A DNA stretch of 64,000 bases from Oceanospirillum sp048270425 (lineage in GTDB: Bacteria > Pseudomonadota > Gammaproteobacteria > Pseudomonadales > Halomonadaceae): NCBI GenBank assembly GCA_048270425.1, contig JBLWSY010000003.1, forward strand, positions 186,001 through 250,000. Reading direction: 5' to 3'. The notes under the pieces were generated by a model. The model had not been told where the DNA came from. It searched no databases and was given only the letters and a program-made list of their open reading frames with translations. This document shows, one piece after another, positions 63,373 to 64,000 of the stretch. The first letter of the stretch is position 1. Every line of letters begins with the position of its first letter. Position numbers and translations under genes: made by a program.

Positions 63373-63389
63373 TACAAGTTGAATGCCAA
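63373..63389 (-). promoter_or_regulatory. Sigma-54-like promoter upstream of dctP
   Basis: On the minus strand TTGGCAT-N5-TTGTA, close to the TGGCAC-N5-TTGCA consensus (GT instead of GC at -12). dctP operons under DctB/DctD control often use sigma-54. An upstream activator site is not clearly identified. Confidence 0.45.
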
Positions 63390-63549
63390 CTTATTAAAAA
63401 CTTATTAAAAACACGCAACACATTGTTTTAAAAAGAAAAAATAAATATAAATCCGCAAAAAACAAATTACGAATCCACTAATACTGTGCGACATCCCGCA
63501 CACCCATTAATTTGATAGGCGGATACCCACTCAACACCGCACAACAACG

Positions 63550-63567
63550 CTTAGACCTAGGTCTAAG
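63550..63567. promoter_or_regulatory. Perfect 18-bp palindrome (possible operator)
   Basis: cttagacctaggtctaag reads the same on both strands. It lies in the 63197-63909 region between dctP and the next plus-strand frame, which has no other convincing gene. It may be the binding site of a dimeric regulator of either side. Confidence 0.45.
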
Positions 63568-63909
63568 ACAAGTTGACGCAACACGTAAGAATCGGAGGAG
63601 AAAACCTGCATTCCGTTCTGATTTCTTTCTTCCGCCTCCCCCCGAAAACCATTCAATATGAGAAATGTGCGGCATTTCACACAAAGCAGGTCAGACCGGC
63701 GCACAGGTTTACGTTTTCGTTAACTCACCCACATTCAGACACACAACCGCCTGAAGAGCTGCAATACATAAAATACACCCGGCTAAGCCCATACCCTTGA
63801 ATTTCTCCGGCACTCCCCCATTGATAGAACCATACAGCCCAGCCAGACCAGCCCCCCTGATCTGCTGATTAAGCCTCCTTTGAAAAACCGATCCGGCAAT
63901 AGGCACCGC

Positions 63910-64000
63910 ATGGCGACAGAACATCAACCACCGGAATTACAGCTCACTGATAAAGCAGAGCCGGAACAAGCGGTAATCACTGAAACCTTCATCGCCCCCG
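63910..64000 (+). CDS. Possible start of a gene cut by the window end
   Basis: An ATG with AGG about seven bases upstream opens a frame of 30 codons (MATEHQPPELQLTDKAEPEQ) that runs off the end. It is divergent from dctP, where dicarboxylate regulators often sit, but the visible residues show no domain. Low certainty. Confidence 0.35.
   Translation, partial: MATEHQPPELQLTDKAEPEQAVITETFIAP

Noticed and set aside
63709..63927. Minus-strand frame of 72 codons near the right edge
   Set aside because: No ribosome-binding site, no family features; considered noise.

Overview
The window looks like a chromosomal segment of a marine gammaproteobacterium, most likely a member of the Oceanospirillaceae (Amphritea/Neptuniibacter/Neptunomonas-like). 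This is inferred from protein resemblance and gene order, not from a database search. Supporting signs are the conserved neighbourhoods (guaBA divergent from xseA; nudF-yqiB-cpdA; xerD-dsbC-hom-thrC-recJ; rpsP-rimM-trmD-rplS next to ffh and ypjD; purL-mltF-tadA), an ectoine-catabolism cluster and a DctPQM TRAP transporter. No tRNA, rRNA, CRISPR array, prophage or insertion sequence was recognised.

Layout. 1-2.1 kb: an accessory-looking edge with the C-terminal part of an RND efflux pump, a collapsed outer-membrane efflux gene and a GNAT acetyltransferase. 2.4-9.1 kb: purine genes guaB-guaA, exonuclease VII large subunit, an M23 peptidase and a small unknown protein. 9.2-15.1 kb: sulfate activation (cysDN), cAMP phosphodiesterase cpdA, yqiB, nudF and a phosphoesterase-fold protein that has lost most metal ligands. 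15.4-18.0 kb: a chemoreceptor, greB and a small DUF2892 protein. 18.2-22.3 kb: a run of four SAM-utilising RNA-modification genes (cmoM, rsmC, cmoA, cmoB), interrupted by a REP-like element. 22.5-34.6 kb: porin, recJ, thrC, hom, dsbC, xerD, the ribosomal protein/tRNA methylation operon and ffh. 35-41.2 kb: membrane proteins (YpjD, CorC/YfjD-like, voltage-gated K+ channel), an HSL esterase, a DUF72 protein and a HEPN-like protein. 41.3-49.7 kb: purL, mltF, tadA, a solute-binding protein and a secreted protein with two related modules.

50-55.6 kb holds doeB2-doeD-doeA-doeC, predicted to convert ectoine to aspartate: ring opening by DoeA, deacetylation by the M20-type DoeB2, transamination by DoeD and oxidation of aspartate semialdehyde by DoeC. 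A structured leader precedes doeD. 55.9-59.6 kb carries an RhlE-like helicase, a dienelactone hydrolase-like protein, YtfJ and a cold-shock protein. 59.9-63.2 kb is dctPQM for C4-dicarboxylate uptake, with a sigma-54-like site and an intrinsic terminator inside the dctP leader.

Most of the window is ordinary core genome. The points most worth checking are the metal-site-degenerate phosphoesterase (14.3 kb), the AT-rich HEPN-like protein (40.6 kb), the doe cluster and its leader (50-55 kb), the dctP leader (63.3 kb), the REP-like element (20.1 kb) and the two-module secreted protein (48.6 kb).
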